Assembly: GCA_902489515.1 (NCBI GenBank) | Contig: CABUAL010000054.1 | Location: 1 to 9,091, forward strand | DNA length: 9,091 nt | Reading direction: 5' to 3' | DNA from: an uncultured Collinsella sp. | Lineage (GTDB): Bacteria; Actinomycetota; Coriobacteriia; Coriobacteriales; Coriobacteriaceae | Part shown: positions 8,614 to 9,091 of the stretch, piece after piece | Position numbering within the stretch: position 1 is the stretch's first letter | How the letters are laid out: each line of letters begins with the position of its first letter | Made by a program: the position numbers and the translations under genes | The notes under the pieces: model-generated | What the model was told of the DNA's origin: nothing | Seen by the model: only the letters and a program-made list of their open reading frames with translations | Database searches by the model: none

Positions 8614-8690
8614 TGGTGGACCTGACAAGATTCGAACTTGTGACCTCCCGGTTATCAGCCGGACGCTCTAACCAACTGAGCTACAGGTCC
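8614..8690 (-). tRNA. tRNA-Ile(GAT), copy proximal to the terminator
   Basis: A full cloverleaf can be folded in 77 bases including an encoded CCA. The acceptor stem pairs GGACCTG with CAGGTCC, the D-stem is GCTC/GAGC, the anticodon loop is CTGATAA with anticodon GAT, and the T-arm is ACAAG-TTCGAAT-CTTGT. It is identical to the copy at 8838-8914. Confidence 0.96.
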
Positions 8691-8694
8691 ATCA

Positions 8695-8770
8695 TGGTGG
8701 AGGTTAGGGGGATCGAACCCCTGACCTCAGGCTTGCAAAGCCCGCGCTCTCCCAGCTGAGCTAAACCCCC
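8695..8770 (-). tRNA. tRNA-Ala(TGC)
   Basis: A cloverleaf of 76 bases including encoded CCA. The acceptor stem pairs GGGGGTT with AACCTCC and contains the G3-U70 pair that marks tRNA-Ala for its synthetase. The anticodon loop is TTTGCAA with anticodon TGC. It lies four bases upstream of the following tRNA-Ile and is clearly co-transcribed with it. Confidence 0.96.
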
Positions 8771-8781
8771 ACGGAGACAGT

Positions 8782-8826
8782 AATAAACACCCCAGCGGCG
8801 ACTCGGCTCTCGCTGGGGTGTTTATT
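8782..8826. repeat. Perfect 16-bp hairpin between tRNA genes
   Basis: AATAAACACCCCAGCG (8782-8797) and its exact reverse complement (8811-8826) enclose a 13-base loop. The arms end in TTTATT on either strand, so it resembles a terminator, although the T run is interrupted. It starts 11 bases after tRNA-Ile and ends 11 bases before the 5' end of tRNA-Ala. I see no promoter between it and tRNA-Ala. It could be a leaky terminator or attenuator, or a processing structure in the tRNA precursor. Confidence 0.8.
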
Positions 8827-8837
8827 GCGAAAGAAAG

Positions 8838-8914
8838 TGGTGGACCTGACAAGATTCGAACTTGTGACCTCCCGGTTATCAGCCGGACGCTCTAACCAAC
8901 TGAGCTACAGGTCC
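8838..8914 (-). tRNA. tRNA-Ile(GAT), promoter-proximal copy
   Basis: The sequence is identical over 77 bases to the tRNA-Ile at 8614-8690, with anticodon GAT and an encoded CCA. It is the first gene after the strong promoter at 8929-8958 and is followed by the 16-bp hairpin. Confidence 0.96.
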
Positions 8915-8928
8915 ATCGCGCAAGGGAT

Positions 8929-8958
8929 ATATTAGACGAGTCGTTACGCGCGCGTCAA
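8929..8958 (-). promoter_or_regulatory. Strong promoter of the tRNA unit
   Basis: On the minus strand TTGACG (8958-8953) and TAATAT (8934-8929), 18 bases apart, each match five of six consensus bases. Just upstream is an A/T-rich stretch with a six-A run, like an UP element. The -10 is followed by a GC-rich discriminator (CCCTTGCGCG) before the tRNA 5' end at 8914, the pattern of growth-rate and stringently controlled stable-RNA promoters. Confidence 0.8.
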
Positions 8959-9043
8959 CAACTTTTTTGAAAATCTTTGGAGGGGTTCGCCCCAGCCGCC
9001 CGGCGGCATATGAAGTCGCCTGCTCGGACAGTCCTGACTCGCA

Positions 9044-9068
9044 CGGAGAGCACATTAAGTGCTCTCCG
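9044..9068. repeat. Perfect 10-bp inverted repeat at the window edge
   Basis: CGGAGAGCAC (9044-9053) and GTGCTCTCCG (9059-9068) enclose the loop ATTAA. Neither side has a T run, so it is not a standard intrinsic terminator. It lies upstream of the tRNA promoter and could belong to the 3' end of a gene beyond the right edge. Confidence 0.5.
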
Positions 9069-9091
9069 GCTCGCGTCGACGACAACGACCG

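Noticed and set aside
8995..9007. GC-rich palindrome GCCGCCCGGCGGC
   Set aside because: The arms leave a one-base loop and GC-rich palindromes are common at this base composition; no functional context.
8879..9085. Minus-strand frame of 68 codons ending in PVAQLVRASG
   Set aside because: It ends inside tRNA-Ile and its first part covers the tRNA promoter. Peptides of this kind are common false genes read through tRNA sequence.

Overview
This window looks like chromosome of a moderately GC-rich actinobacterium. The best guess is class Coriobacteriia, Collinsella or a relative. That is inference from the style of the surface proteins, the base composition and the neighbouring housekeeping genes, not from a search. 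Every supported gene lies on the minus strand, so transcription runs from high to low coordinates.

Positions 1-4700 hold a surface-pilus operon. It begins with a large cell-wall-anchored adhesin: signal peptide, N-terminal adhesin-like domain, several Ig-like modules, a SpaA/Cna-B-like domain, an FctA-type domain and an LPEAG sorting signal. Its stop codon overlaps the GTG start of a second gene, a backbone-type pilin that runs off the left edge. A pilus sortase would be expected further left, outside the window. In this sequence the adhesin is broken near its 5' end by a one-base frameshift in a T5 run. Base composition changes sharply inside the pilin gene, so the locus looks mosaic.

Positions 4701-5066 are an AT-rich non-coding leader with a candidate promoter for the pilus operon. 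Next to it is a C9 run enclosed by a 7-bp inverted repeat, and then the intrinsic terminator of typA.

Positions 5129-8455 are housekeeping. A three-gene unit encodes a bifunctional-nuclease-family (DUF151) protein, a small two-helix membrane protein and an acidic protein of unknown function. It is followed 117 bp later by typA/bipA, the ribosome-associated translational GTPase.

Positions 8570-9091 hold a stable-RNA unit: a strong promoter with an A/T-rich upstream element, tRNA-Ile(GAT), a perfect 16-bp hairpin, tRNA-Ala(TGC), a second tRNA-Ile(GAT) of the same sequence, and an intrinsic terminator. The last ~100 bases show a perfect 10-bp inverted repeat and no supported gene.

I do not see a clearly new biological system. 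The parts most worth a second look are the frameshifted tip adhesin, the composition break in the pilin gene, the C9 run inside an inverted repeat upstream of the operon, and the long hairpin between the tRNA genes.
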